Assembly (NCBI GenBank): GCA_001510385.1
Contig: LFFE01000012.1
Location: 1-64,000 of the forward strand
Direction of reading: 5' to 3'
DNA: 64,000 nt
From: Actinobacteria bacterium casp-actino5
GTDB taxonomy: Bacteria > Actinomycetota > Acidimicrobiia > Acidimicrobiales > Ilumatobacteraceae
Below are positions 8,519 through 17,003 of the stretch, in pieces. Positions within the stretch are counted from its first letter, which is position 1. Every line of letters starts with the position of its first letter. A program made the translations under genes and the position numbers. The notes beneath the pieces were generated by a model. The model did not search any database and was not told the origin of the DNA. It saw only the letters and a list, made by a program, of their open reading frames with translations.

Positions 8519-9712
8519 CGGCAATTCACGCGGACCACGAATCTGACCGACACTCCATCTGGTTTCACCATCAACGGTGAACGACGGGAAGCGTCGAACA
8601 AACTCTTCAACCGCAACTTTCAATTCGAGACGCGCAAGGTTTGAGCCCAAGCAACGATGAATGCCAAGTCCAAATGCTCCGTGCCGGTTCTCTTGTCGAT
8701 CGATCACGAATTGCGTTGCATGCTCAAACTGTTTCGGGTCGCGGTTTGCGGCCGGGAACGGCAACAACACCCAATCATTTGCCTTCATCGGGCAACCATG
8801 GAAGTCGTAATCCTCTTTGACGAGCCGAGCCATCGTTACCGGCGCGTACGCACGAAGAAATTCTTCGAGTGCGAACATCATCACATCGGGTTCGTCGACG
8901 AGTCGCTGGAGATCATCAGGGTGGGTGCCGAGGTGCCATAACGATGAACCAATGGCTGACCAGGTGGTGTCGATTCCGGCGACGAGCAACAGAACGATCG
9001 AGCCACGAACGTGCTCATCAGACAACTTGTTGCCACCGATCTCAACGTTGAGCAGGTAATTAGTCAGGTCATCACGTGGATTCTGACGGTGATCTTCTAT
9101 CTGCGCATCGAGATAGTCAGCAAGCGGTTGCATGAACTCTTCCCGATCTTCAACCGGCTCATTAATTCGCTCAAGCACATTGTGCACGAAGTCTCTGAAG
9201 AGGTCTTCGTCCTCGGTTGGGAAGCCCAGCATGCGGGCGATCACGTTCACAGGAATGCTTTGGGCGTACTGAACAGCGCCATCAACGATTGACTCACCTT
9301 CGGTGATGTCACCCATGCGATCGAGCAACTCATTGCATAGTCGTCGAACCTCAGGTTCCCATTCGGCGATGACCTTTGGAGCGAACGGCGGCAAGAGAAT
9401 TCTTCGAGCAATGTTGTGGAAGGGTGGGTCGCTCGTAATAGGTGGAGCTGGGCCTACTGGAGCCTCAGCAATTGGCCGACCAGTATTGACGACGACTCCT
9501 TGGGAGGAGAAGTGTTCGGTGTCATACGCAATTTCGTGCACCATCTCATAGGTGAACGGTGCCCACAACCCGTCGTAACGCTCACTGTGCGCTACCGGGC
9601 ATTCAGAGCCCTGAAATTCGGCCCAGATCTCGTGAGCCCGTTCGTTATATTCCGGATCGGCGTGATCGAAGTCGTTCACCCAATCGAGAACCTTCTCATA
9701 CATTCCAGTCAT
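8495..9712 (-). CDS. Cytochrome P450
   Basis: 405 residues from ATG 9712, preceded by a strong GGGAGGT site six bases away, which rules out the longer frame. It shows the I-helix oxygen-activation motif (VAGIDTT), the K-helix ExxR (EEFLR) and the heme loop FGLGIHRCLGSNLAR with the axial Cys. It looks like a class I bacterial P450 that receives electrons from a small ferredoxin, and the matching ferredoxin gene is 16 bp upstream. The substrate is unknown; the nearby acyl-CoA catabolic genes hint at a lipid, steroid or terpenoid acid. Confidence 0.93.
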   Translation of the reverse strand: MTGMYEKVLDWVNDFDHADPEYNERAHEIWAEFQGSECPVAHSERYDGLWAPFTYEMVHEIAYDTEHFSSQGVVVNTGRPIAEAPVGPAPPITSDPPFHNIARRILLPPFAPKVIAEWEPEVRRLCNELLDRMGDITEGESIVDGAVQYAQSIPVNVIARMLGFPTEDEDLFRDFVHNVLERINEPVEDREEFMQPLADYLDAQIEDHRQNPRDDLTNYLLNVEIGGNKLSDEHVRGSIVLLLVAGIDTTWSAIGSSLWHLGTHPDDLQRLVDEPDVMMFALEEFLRAYAPVTMARLVKEDYDFHGCPMKANDWVLLPFPAANRDPKQFEHATQFVIDRQENRHGAFGLGIHRCLGSNLARLELKVAVEEFVRRFPSFTVDGETRWSVGQIRGPRELPLRVLKAS

Positions 9713-9728
9713 GGTGACCTCCCGTGGG

Positions 9729-9923
9729 TCAGTCTTCGATTGTGATGGCGTACTCGGGGCAATTCGCAGCCGCAAGCCGAGCCTTATCCTCAAGCTCGGC
9801 TGGGACCACACCATCATTTAACGCAATGGCGGTGCCGTAGTCATCAACATCAAAAAGTTCTGGAGCGATGGCGAAACAACGGTTGTGGCCCTGACATTTT
9901 TCTTCATCAACGATTACTCGCAT
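9729..9923 (-). CDS. Small ferredoxin, P450 partner
   Basis: 64 residues beginning MRVIVDEEKCQGHNRC, with a later Cys in AANCPEYAI. The pattern C-x2-H-x2-C plus CP is that of the single-cluster (3Fe-4S or 4Fe-4S) ferredoxins that accompany actinobacterial P450s; the His replaces the second Cys. It shuttles electrons to the P450 encoded 16 bp downstream. The reductase is not in the window. Its start is very probably leaderless and covered by a 27-bp palindrome (see regulatory features). Confidence 0.93.
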   Translation of the reverse strand: MRVIVDEEKCQGHNRCFAIAPELFDVDDYGTAIALNDGVVPAELEDKARLAAANCPEYAITIED

Positions 9924-9925
9924 AC

Positions 9926-9952
9926 TGAGACACTAGTACCGAAAGTGTCTCA
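9926..9952. promoter_or_regulatory. Operator-like palindrome and leaderless promoter of the ferredoxin-P450 operon
   Basis: TGAGACACT, 9-nt spacer, AGTGTCTCA: a perfect 9-bp inverted repeat typical of a TetR-type operator. It overlaps the candidate minus-strand -10 TAGTGT (9930-9935), which lies six bases before the ferredoxin ATG. A repressor bound here would block the leaderless promoter. No regulator gene is adjacent. Confidence 0.65.
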
Positions 9953-9997
9953 CGTCACACCCAAAATGTGACTTTCTTCACAAAGCTTTTCGCCCGA

Positions 9998-10003
9998 TAC
10001 CAT
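9998..10003 (+). promoter_or_regulatory. Candidate -10 (TACCAT), leaderless dedA
   Basis: TACCAT is followed by 7 nt and the GTG start at 10011, with no Shine-Dalgarno sequence between. The spacing fits transcription starting at or next to the first base of the start codon. Confidence 0.45.
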
Positions 10004-10010
10004 CAGAGTC

Positions 10011-10649
10011 GTGCACTCAGTTCTTATCGCCGCATCTGGGGACGGCATCGTGAGCCGTCTCACGGACTGGCTTGTCGATACATCAAGTGCGCAATGGTTC
10101 CTCGTCGTGATCTTTGTGATCGCCCTCCTCGACTCGGTCATTCCAATTGTGCCGAGCGAAACCACCGTCATCATCGGCGGTGTTGCGGCGGGCGCAGGCG
10201 ATCAGAACCTCCTCCTTGTCATCGTGGCAGGAGCGATCGGTGCCTTCATCGGCGACAACCTTGCCTACCTCATTGGAAGGTCGTTTCACGGTCCCATCGC
10301 TCGACGGGCAGAACGCAAGTCATCGACACAGCGGAGACTCAACTGGGCAGCAGAACAAGTTCGAGATCGAGGTGGATTACTTCTTGTCACCGCACGCTTC
10401 ATCCCAGGAGGACGAACCGCTCTCACTATTTCATGCGGGCTCACACAGCAACCACGCCGATGGTTCGTCAAGTGGGTGGCACTCGCAGTGACAATTTGGG
10501 CGACCTATGCAGCGGTGCTTGGCGCAATTTTTGGACGAGCCCTGCAGGACAACCACACCGCAGCGTTTCTCATTGCGTTCTTCACTGCTCTTGCGATCAA
10601 CATCATTATCGAACTCGTCCGTAAGCGACGATCGAAGGCTCACCTCTGA
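10011..10649 (+). CDS. DedA-family membrane protein
   Basis: 212 residues from GTG 10011. Hydrophobic segments and the DedA core are visible: E-x-x-x-P-x-P-x-E type (VIPIVPSETT), G-x-x-x-G-D-N-x-x-Y (GAFIGDNLAYLIGRSF), and R-x-x-P-x-x-R (TARFIPGGRTALTISCGL). DedA proteins are inner-membrane lipid-handling proteins, implicated in undecaprenyl phosphate or phospholipid translocation. It is followed 37 bp later by a nitroreductase gene on the same strand. Confidence 0.9.
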   Translation: MHSVLIAASGDGIVSRLTDWLVDTSSAQWFLVVIFVIALLDSVIPIVPSETTVIIGGVAAGAGDQNLLLVIVAGAIGAFIGDNLAYLIGRSFHGPIARRAERKSSTQRRLNWAAEQVRDRGGLLLVTARFIPGGRTALTISCGLTQQPRRWFVKWVALAVTIWATYAAVLGAIFGRALQDNHTAAFLIAFFTALAINIIIELVRKRRSKAHL

Positions 10650-10686
10650 CGAGAACTCGCTTTGCGTTGACTGCAACACTGGAGAG

Positions 10687-11340
10687 ATGAACGTCTCCGA
10701 TGCCGTTGCCGCCCGCCGATCAATCCGTGATTTTCTTCCCAACCCCGTCGACGACGAACTTCTACGAGACCTTCTTGAACGTGCCGCCCGTGCACCATCG
10801 GGAGGCAATGTTCAACCATGGCGCATCTATGTGTTGAACGGATCACGGATGATAGATTTTCTTGAATTCCTTGAGTCCCAACCAGCAAACGAGCCGTCTG
10901 AATATGACGTCTACCCGGCCAATCTCTGGGAGCCACATCGAACCGCCCGGTTTGAACTTGGTGAGCAGATGTACGGGTTGTTAGAGATCCCACGCGAAGA
11001 CAAAGCGGGACGGCTTCAACAATTCGCTCGAAACGCCCGATTCTTCGATGCGCCAGCCGCGTTTTTTATCACCATCGACCGAAGGTTCAATGAACCTCAG
11101 TGGTCTGACCTTGGAATGTTCTTACAAACCTTCATGCTGCTCGCGGTCGAAGCCGGCCTCGACACCTGCGCACAGGAGTACTGGTCAAGTCGACACGGTG
11201 CAGTCAAGGAATTTGTCGGTGCACCCGAGGAGGAGATGTTGTTCTGCGGGATGGCAATTGGATACCGCAACGCAGATGCACCAGTGAACAACCTCGTTGC
11301 CGAACGGCTTCCACTCGACTCCTGGGCGAAATGGGTGTGA
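10687..11340 (+). CDS. Nitroreductase-family FMN oxidoreductase
   Basis: 217 residues from ATG 10687. The N-terminal AVAARRSIRDFLPNPVDD segment is the FMN-binding signature of the nitroreductase fold, followed by RAPSGGNVQPWRIYVL, the Ser/Gly/Gln contacts to flavin, and a C-terminal GMAIGYRNADAPVN loop. The family reduces nitro compounds, quinones or enoates with NAD(P)H, as a dimer. The long in-frame extension upstream would run through the end of dedA and was discarded. Physiological substrate unknown. Confidence 0.9.
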   Translation: MNVSDAVAARRSIRDFLPNPVDDELLRDLLERAARAPSGGNVQPWRIYVLNGSRMIDFLEFLESQPANEPSEYDVYPANLWEPHRTARFELGEQMYGLLEIPREDKAGRLQQFARNARFFDAPAAFFITIDRRFNEPQWSDLGMFLQTFMLLAVEAGLDTCAQEYWSSRHGAVKEFVGAPEEEMLFCGMAIGYRNADAPVNNLVAERLPLDSWAKWV

Positions 11341-11359
11341 CCAGTTACCTCTCGTGACC

Positions 11360-12535
11360 TCAGCCAGCACCGAGACGGCGTTCGAAGCCGTCTGGAATGA
11401 CGAGGTGATCACGATGGAGGTCATGGATTGAGCGAACGCCCATTCCGAGAAGCGAAGAATCAATGCCCATACGCAACACATCGAGGACATTTTCGACGCC
11501 CGCCTGACCGTTAGCTGCAAGCCCCCAGAGGTAGGCACGGCCGATCATCACCGCTCTTGCGCCAAGTGCAACAGCTTTCACCACGTCGCTACCGCGACGG
11601 ATTCCTCCGTCGAGAAGCACATCGATATCTGCACCAACCGCTTCTGCGATTGCCGGTAACGCCCGCAGTGGAGACGGCGTTCCATCAAGATTGTTCCCAC
11701 CGTGGTTAGAAACAGACAGGCCAGTGAAGCCAGCATCGCGGGCTCGACGAGCATCGTCGACGCGCATCACGCCCTTGACGATGCAAGGCCCACCCCACTC
11801 GTTGACAAACCAGTTGAGGTCGTCCCAAGTTGGTTGAGGGGAACCCATCCACTGCCCGTACGCACCAAAGAACGTTGGTGGAGGCGATCCATCAACACTC
11901 ATATTCGGCGCAGTCAGATCAGGCAGATGGCCTGACTTTAGAAAGCGCCCCAGCCACCTCGGTCGCGCCAGCACGGACGGCGCGTATTTCACCATCGTCT
12001 TCAGATCAATACCGTCGGGAAGTTCAGGGCTTCCCCAGTCACGACTGTGACTGTACGACCAGTCGAGAGTCAAGATGACCGCTTTGGCACCGGCAGATCG
12101 AGCTCTATCCATCTGAGCACTCACCCAGTCTCGACCATTTATCCAATACATCTGGAACAAGAAGTTCTCGTTTGCGGCCGCAATCTCTTCCATCGGCTTC
12201 GATCCAAACGATGAGAGCCCCACTGCAGTTCCGCGAGCAGCAGCTGCTCGTGCAACGGCAAGCTCACCATCTGGATGCACAGCCTGAACACCAGTCGGCG
12301 AGATCAAGACCGGCATCGACAGATCGATACCAACGACCGATGTTGCAAGCTCGCGCTCCGGTGGGCGATCAGCGATCACTGGCTGGAATCCGATCTCGCG
12401 ATAGGCCGCCCGATTGTCGTCGAGCGTCAATCCAGCCTCACTGCCCGCGATGAGAGCGTCGTAGACGTGCCGCGGCAGAATTCGCTGTGCACGCCGCTGA
12501 GCAACCGCCACCGATTCAAACCACGGATTTCCCAT
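11360..12535 (-). CDS. mftD: Pre-mycofactocin synthase (FMN alpha-hydroxy-acid oxidase family)
   Basis: 391 residues from ATG 12535. A lactate-oxidase-type TIM barrel with the SNHGGNNLDGTP active-site loop and the LLDGGIRRGSDVVKAVALGARAVMIGRAYLWGLAANGQAGV FMN-phosphate region (positions 11500-11620). From memory it tracks mycobacterial MftD closely throughout, including GLSSFGSKPMEEI, SHSRDWGSPELP and YGQWM segments, far more than it does ordinary lactate oxidases. MftD oxidises the cyclised intermediate AHDP to the redox-active pre-mycofactocin. It lies about 20 kb from mftABC, an unusual separation, and is divergent from an SDR gene. The upstream in-frame extension (to 12604) was rejected. 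Confidence 0.88.
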   Translation of the reverse strand: MGNPWFESVAVAQRRAQRILPRHVYDALIAGSEAGLTLDDNRAAYREIGFQPVIADRPPERELATSVVGIDLSMPVLISPTGVQAVHPDGELAVARAAAARGTAVGLSSFGSKPMEEIAAANENFLFQMYWINGRDWVSAQMDRARSAGAKAVILTLDWSYSHSRDWGSPELPDGIDLKTMVKYAPSVLARPRWLGRFLKSGHLPDLTAPNMSVDGSPPPTFFGAYGQWMGSPQPTWDDLNWFVNEWGGPCIVKGVMRVDDARRARDAGFTGLSVSNHGGNNLDGTPSPLRALPAIAEAVGADIDVLLDGGIRRGSDVVKAVALGARAVMIGRAYLWGLAANGQAGVENVLDVLRMGIDSSLLGMGVRSIHDLHRDHLVIPDGFERRLGAG

Positions 12536-12614
12536 ACCGCGAGGGTACCTGCGAACGGTCCCTGCTTCTGCGTTGCGCTCTGCTTCCAGTGCTGAAATTG
12601 GCAACTTCTCTTAT

Positions 12615-12620
12615 TACGTT
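12615..12620 (+). promoter_or_regulatory. Candidate -10 (TACGTT), leaderless SDR gene
   Basis: TACGTT, 6-nt spacer, then ATG at 12627. No ribosome site is present. Situated in the 91-bp divergent gap with mftD. Confidence 0.5.
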
Positions 12621-12626
12621 CGAGAC

Positions 12627-13424
12627 ATGAGCAACTCGCGTCTGACCCTAGGAAACCGTTCAATTGCAGGCCGTGTCGCCATCGTCACCGGCGCAGGATC
12701 AGGAATCGGACGGGCAACCGCTCATCTATTCGCAGACGAAGGTGCAGTCGTCGCCGTTGTCGACCGAAACGGTGAAGGAGTTGCCCAGGTCGTCGGCGAA
12801 ATTTCCGATGTACACGGGCCAGAACGAGTCAAGGGTTGGACACTCGACGTCACCGATAACGCCGCTCTCGATGCCCTTCCTGCAGAAGTCGCTGGCGCAT
12901 TTGGAGGCATTGACATTCTCATTAACAACGCAGGCGTCGTCTTTAATGCCGACATGACGACGAGCACAGATGTATTTGATGAAGCGTGGGATGCGACACT
13001 CGCCGTCAACATCACCTCATACGCCCGGCTCACCCGGGCTGCGCTCCCCTATCTCATGAAGAGCGACGGTGGCCGAATCGTTTGCACAGCATCAACTGAA
13101 GGGCTGGGTGCAACGGGAGGAATTCCGGCCTACAACGCATCGAAGCACGCAGTCATCGGATTGGTTCGATCGCTCGCCGTTGAACTTGGCCGGCACGGCA
13201 TCACCGCAAATGCCGTATGCCCCGGGCCGATCGTGACTGGGATGACCGCCAACATCGCTGATGAACATAAAGAGATCTTTGCGAAACGTCGTGTGCCACT
13301 TCGCCGTTATGGCCAACCTGAAGAAATCGCGCATGGCATGTTGAATCTGGTGCTTCCTGCTTCGAGTTACATGAATGGCGTGATCCTTCCGGTTGACGGC
13401 GGGATGACCTCTCGCCACACCTGA
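12627..13424 (+). CDS. Short-chain dehydrogenase/reductase
   Basis: 265 residues from ATG 12627. Classical SDR: TGAGSGIG cofactor motif at 21-28, D46 at the end of beta-2 (VAVVDR) suggesting NAD(H), NNAG at 100-103, and the catalytic set S156, Y169 (YNASK) and K173. It lacks the insertion near the cofactor site reported for mycofactocin-coupled SDRs, so it is not assigned to that class although it is divergent from mftD. Substrate unknown. Confidence 0.9.
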   Translation: MSNSRLTLGNRSIAGRVAIVTGAGSGIGRATAHLFADEGAVVAVVDRNGEGVAQVVGEISDVHGPERVKGWTLDVTDNAALDALPAEVAGAFGGIDILINNAGVVFNADMTTSTDVFDEAWDATLAVNITSYARLTRAALPYLMKSDGGRIVCTASTEGLGATGGIPAYNASKHAVIGLVRSLAVELGRHGITANAVCPGPIVTGMTANIADEHKEIFAKRRVPLRRYGQPEEIAHGMLNLVLPASSYMNGVILPVDGGMTSRHT

Positions 13425-13497
13425 GTTCAACACTCTGTAATCGTCACCTCTTGTATCGGAGCAGCGATCGCTCACGGCCACAGCCCGCTGAAGCGCC

Positions 13498-13503
13498 TAC
13501 GCT
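13498..13503 (+). promoter_or_regulatory. Candidate -10 (TACGCT), leaderless thioesterase
   Basis: TACGCT, 6-nt spacer, GTG start at 13510; no Shine-Dalgarno sequence. Confidence 0.45.
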
Positions 13504-13509
13504 CATCGC

Positions 13510-13938
13510 GTGAGCACTGACACCCCACTTGTACCCGGCGATCCAGCAACCACCGAATGGATCCAAACAGCAATGCCATTCACTGGCCTTTGCGAGGTCG
13601 TCATTGATTCGTTCGACACCGAAAAAGTTGTCGGTCGAGTGGCCTGGAAGGACAAGTTCTGCACCGTGAACGGAAATCTCCACGGCGGATATCTCATGTC
13701 ACTCGCGGATGCAGTCGGCGCATGGCTATCAGTCCAACATCTTCCAGAAGGTGCAAGCACCTCAACGATCTCTTCATCCACGAACTTCCTTCGACCCGCT
13801 CCGCAAGCCGTGTACTCGATTGTGTCAACCCTCGTGATGGCTGGCCGGCGCACGATCACCGTGACGACCGACGTCATCAACCCAGCTGGCAAAGTGGTAT
13901 CCAGAACCACTCAAACTCAAGCTGTTCTCACTTCCTGA
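13510..13938 (+). CDS. PaaI-type hotdog thioesterase
   Basis: 142 residues with a single hotdog domain. The NGNLHGGYLMSLADAVGAW segment (HGG plus the following helix) is the PaaI/YbgC-like active-site signature, and STNFLRPA is the conserved strand that follows. It probably hydrolyses acyl- or aryl-CoA thioesters. The start is GTG. The last 22 bp overlap the convergent MFS transporter gene. Confidence 0.88.
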   Translation: MSTDTPLVPGDPATTEWIQTAMPFTGLCEVVIDSFDTEKVVGRVAWKDKFCTVNGNLHGGYLMSLADAVGAWLSVQHLPEGASTSTISSSTNFLRPAPQAVYSIVSTLVMAGRRTITVTTDVINPAGKVVSRTTQTQAVLTS

Positions 13939-15149
13939 GCAGGTGGCTTACCGGCGCTGACCGCGTGGCGTTTCGTTTGGACAACAGCTAACGCCGCAGC
14001 GATTGCGCTGAAGGCAGCAACTGTTGCTGCGAGCGTTGGTGCACCCGTCGTATCGGTGAGCCTTCCTGCAACAGCAGGAGCAACGCCCCCTCCAAGAGCA
14101 GCAATGAAGGTAACAACACCGCTGAGCGCACCAAAATCACCAGTTGGAATGACCACACGAGCCACGATGCCATCGAGCGCGCTAATCGCTCCAATTCCCA
14201 CCCCAGCGACAACGACATAAAGAATTGCGGTGACCGCATTCCCGCTCACCAGGACCAGCCCACATGCAGCAGCAACGCACAATCGTGCACCTGCTAGCAG
14301 AACCCAATGCCCATAGCGATGAAGCGCCCGCTGAAGGGGTAGCCGGCCTAAGAGCTGCAAGACGCCTCGCGCCCCTCCAAACCCTGCGGCGGCTGCCGCA
14401 GATAATCCAGCCCACTGCATGATGGAGAGCTGAAATACCAAGAGCGTCGACATTGCGACATATGCGCAGAACACTCCAACGGTATGCCAGCGAACAGCGC
14501 GCATCTGCGCCGCAGACCTGATCGCCTGCATCCAGGTTGACGACCGTTGCATCTCACCTTGGCGCGGAACCCGGCGGATCACCCGAGCAGACACCAAGAA
14601 CACACACAGTGCTACACCAGCGGGGACCTCAATTGCGACTCGCCACCCAAAGGTTCTCCGAAGTAACTCCGTGGCGGGAATCGCAATCGGCGAGGCGAAG
14701 GCTCCCCAAATCGTCAGCCGAATGATGCGCTGCGTTGACGCAGCAGGATCCATTCGCACCAACATTGCCTGCGTCATTCCGTAAAACCCTGCTGCTGCCG
14801 AGACTCCTCCACCGACACCAAAAAGAACAACAAATTGCCAGGCCTCAACCGCTCGTCCGCTAAAGCCAACCAAGATCGCTCCGATTGGACCGACCACACC
14901 TAAGAGCACCTGGGGACCAAATCGATCGAGCATTCGGCCGGTGATGAGCGATAACGCCCCGAGCAAAATTTGTGCCAAGCCAAACGCGACCCCAAGCGGT
15001 GCTGAACCAACATCAAGTCCCTGACCGATGTCATCAATCAGCACGCCAAATCCGTAGTACCACGAGCCGTAGACAGCAATCGTCAGCATCCCAAGTACAT
15101 CAACGGGCCAATCGGGTTGATACCGATGAGTCACGTTCGATGTGGTCAT
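13917..15149 (-). CDS. MFS transporter
   Basis: 410 residues from ATG 15149 (MTTSNVTHRYQ), with about twelve hydrophobic helices. An A-type loop GRMLDRFGPQ follows TM2 and its counterpart GRLPLQRALHRYGHW precedes TM8, as in monocarboxylate/oxalate-type MFS carriers. Substrate unknown. Longer starts were rejected because they run back through the neighbouring zinc-ribbon gene. The 3' end overlaps the convergent thioesterase gene by 22 bp. Confidence 0.85.
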   Translation of the reverse strand: MTTSNVTHRYQPDWPVDVLGMLTIAVYGSWYYGFGVLIDDIGQGLDVGSAPLGVAFGLAQILLGALSLITGRMLDRFGPQVLLGVVGPIGAILVGFSGRAVEAWQFVVLFGVGGGVSAAAGFYGMTQAMLVRMDPAASTQRIIRLTIWGAFASPIAIPATELLRRTFGWRVAIEVPAGVALCVFLVSARVIRRVPRQGEMQRSSTWMQAIRSAAQMRAVRWHTVGVFCAYVAMSTLLVFQLSIMQWAGLSAAAAAGFGGARGVLQLLGRLPLQRALHRYGHWVLLAGARLCVAAACGLVLVSGNAVTAILYVVVAGVGIGAISALDGIVARVVIPTGDFGALSGVVTFIAALGGGVAPAVAGRLTDTTGAPTLAATVAAFSAIAAALAVVQTKRHAVSAGKPPAQEVRTA

Positions 15150-15194
15150 TGACGACGAGTCTTCCAGAGCCGACCACCTCTTCGTGCGCCCTGG

Positions 15195-15200
15195 TACGGT
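15195..15200 (+). promoter_or_regulatory. Candidate -10 (TACGGT), leaderless zinc-ribbon gene
   Basis: TACGGT, 7-nt spacer, GTG start at 15208. Confidence 0.45.
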
Positions 15201-15207
15201 CGACATC

Positions 15208-15390
15208 GTGAACGAGCGCATGGTCGATGGAACAAGATCGTTCCGCCAGCACGACGCCAATGGATCCAACGCGGCCTCGTTTGCATGCGTGAGTTGTGGC
15301 TCACACCTCACCCAGCGTTGGAGCACCCCTGAGGGCGTTGCGGTCTTGTGTCGAGAATGCGCAACCTTGCACGGCCTCGGCTGCCCGTAA
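15208..15390 (+). CDS. Small zinc-ribbon protein
   Basis: About 60 residues from GTG 15208 (VNERMVDGTRSF). A two-knuckle zinc ribbon is visible: CVSCG and, about 22 residues later, CRECA. The gene lies 58 bp from the MFS start on the opposite strand and has a good leaderless promoter, which supports it being real. No function assigned; small proteins of this type often bind nucleic acid or a partner protein. Confidence 0.55.
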   Translation: MNERMVDGTRSFRQHDANGSNAASFACVSCGSHLTQRWSTPEGVAVLCRECATLHGLGCP

Positions 15391-15436
15391 CCACCCTTAA
15401 CGCAGGGGTATTCACGAGAGCGTCACACCGGCCGTT

Positions 15437-15442
15437 TAGGTT
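15437..15442 (+). promoter_or_regulatory. Candidate -10 (TAGGTT), leaderless rmuC
   Basis: TAGGTT, 6-nt spacer, ATG at 15449; no ribosome site. Confidence 0.5.
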
Positions 15443-15448
15443 CATAAC

Positions 15449-16651
15449 ATGGAAATCCTTATTGTCGTCTTGCTCGTAGCGGTGCTGGTCGCTCTTGCAA
15501 CAATCGCCATCTCGTCACGCAAACCTGCGCCTGCGCCAACTGCTCTCCCAATCGCATTTCCCTCAACTGAGGAATTAACAACTCAGATCAAGTTGGTGAA
15601 TGAGCAAGCACTCAACGCTGCCATCGCAGAACTCAATCAGCGGGCCGAGACCGACCGAGCTGAGACAATCCGAACCGTCACCCACATGGTCACTCAACAA
15701 AGCGGAGAGGCACTCGGTCAACGGGCTGAGGTCATCAGCACAACACTGAAAGGTGTTCAAGACGATGTGAGCAAACGACTCGCCGAGCTCAACCACGAAC
15801 TCGACCAACTTAGACAGCAAAATGCCGGGCAGTTCTCGTCTGTAAGCGAAGCGGTCACCCAACTGGCGCAGCGAACAGCGAATCTCAACGAGGTGCTATC
15901 CAGCTCACAGAAGCGAGGCCAATGGGGTGAGCGCCTCGCAGAGGACATGATTCGTGCTGCCGGGCTCGTTGAGGGCGTGAACTACTCGAAACAAGACACC
16001 ACGGCTGAGGGTGGCCGGCCCGACTTCACCTTCGTCATGCCACCAGACCGGGTGTTATTTATGGACGTCAAATTTCCCCTCGATCGATACGTCGCCCATC
16101 TCGATGCGGGTGATGACGCCACCAGGGCATCCACGAAGGCTGAGTTCGTAAAAGCAGTAAAAAGCCATGTTGATGCGTTGGCGAAACGGGACTACGTCGA
16201 CCAAACAACCGAAGACGCTCTCGATTACGTATTGATGTTCGTACCCAACGAGAGCATCTCTGGCTTCGTCCACGAGGCTGACCCGCACCTCATTGATTGG
16301 GCACTTGAGCGCAAAGTCGTACTCTGCTCCCCGCTCACCCTGTACGCATTTCTTGTCGTGATTCGACAAGCGACTGAGAGTTTCCATACCGAGCAGACAG
16401 CAGCAGAGATCACTCAACAGATCAACAAGTTCTCAAAGGAGTTTGAGAACTACTCGGCTGCAGTCGACAAAGTTCGCGCAACGTTCGTGAAACTCGACAG
16501 CGAACTCGGCGCTATCGCTACCGATGGAACCCGCTTCCGCAAGCTTTCGGTGCCGGTGCGTGATATTGAGAAGTTACGGAGGCGACAAGGAATTCCAGAA
16601 CTCGATGTCGCAGACGGCAACGCCTTAGGTGAGTCAGTCGACGACTTCTGA
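15449..16651 (+). CDS. rmuC: RmuC-family DNA recombination protein
   Basis: 400 residues. An N-terminal membrane anchor (about residues 3-23) is followed by a long coiled coil (about 45-150) and then the RmuC nuclease-like core: SSQKRGQWGERLAEDMI, GGRPDFTFVMP and MDVKFPLDRY, the PD-(D/E)xK-like elements. RmuC limits inversions at short inverted repeats and is thought to process DNA. The gene overlaps the convergent EthD gene by 18 bp. Confidence 0.92.
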   Translation: MEILIVVLLVAVLVALATIAISSRKPAPAPTALPIAFPSTEELTTQIKLVNEQALNAAIAELNQRAETDRAETIRTVTHMVTQQSGEALGQRAEVISTTLKGVQDDVSKRLAELNHELDQLRQQNAGQFSSVSEAVTQLAQRTANLNEVLSSSQKRGQWGERLAEDMIRAAGLVEGVNYSKQDTTAEGGRPDFTFVMPPDRVLFMDVKFPLDRYVAHLDAGDDATRASTKAEFVKAVKSHVDALAKRDYVDQTTEDALDYVLMFVPNESISGFVHEADPHLIDWALERKVVLCSPLTLYAFLVVIRQATESFHTEQTAAEITQQINKFSKEFENYSAAVDKVRATFVKLDSELGAIATDGTRFRKLSVPVRDIEKLRRRQGIPELDVADGNALGESVDDF

Positions 16652-16921
16652 CACCTGCATTGAGGGCGCCGCGTTGGTGTAGTTCGCAACGTCACCCATG
16701 ATGTCACCCATCTTCGGACTCGACATTGCTGCCTTCATCGCATCACTCGACTCAAAGTAGAACGACACACTTGCCACCGAAGGGCCATCAATTCCACGCT
16801 CAAGTTCAACCTTTGACGGAGCAAAAGCATCAACGCACATCGGCACGTGTGAGTTCTTGTAATAGTCGTGATCGAAGGTGACATCGTCACCCTTTGGGTA
16901 GGACACAGTGAGTTTGATCAT
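16634..16921 (-). CDS. EthD-family protein
   Basis: 95 residues from ATG 16921 (MIKLTVSYPKGDD). A dimeric alpha/beta-barrel of the EthD family; the YYKNSHVPM segment contains the conserved His of the family. EthD-like proteins accompany P450 or aromatic degradation genes and can act as small isomerases or decarboxylases. The in-frame extension to 16990 was rejected. It ends the minus-strand acyl-CoA catabolic set, 82 bp after the ligase gene. Confidence 0.85.
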   Translation of the reverse strand: MIKLTVSYPKGDDVTFDHDYYKNSHVPMCVDAFAPSKVELERGIDGPSVASVSFYFESSDAMKAAMSSPKMGDIMGDVANYTNAAPSMQVSEVVD

Positions 16922-17003
16922 CCTCAGACCGTAGCCACCAGACGACGCGTGGTCAATGGTCGAGACTCCGCTCATCTTCACATTCTGCACGGCAAATGGA
17001 AAA

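Noticed and set aside
12536-12626. Shared operator between mftD and the SDR gene
   Set aside because: No inverted repeat of convincing length was found in the divergent gap.
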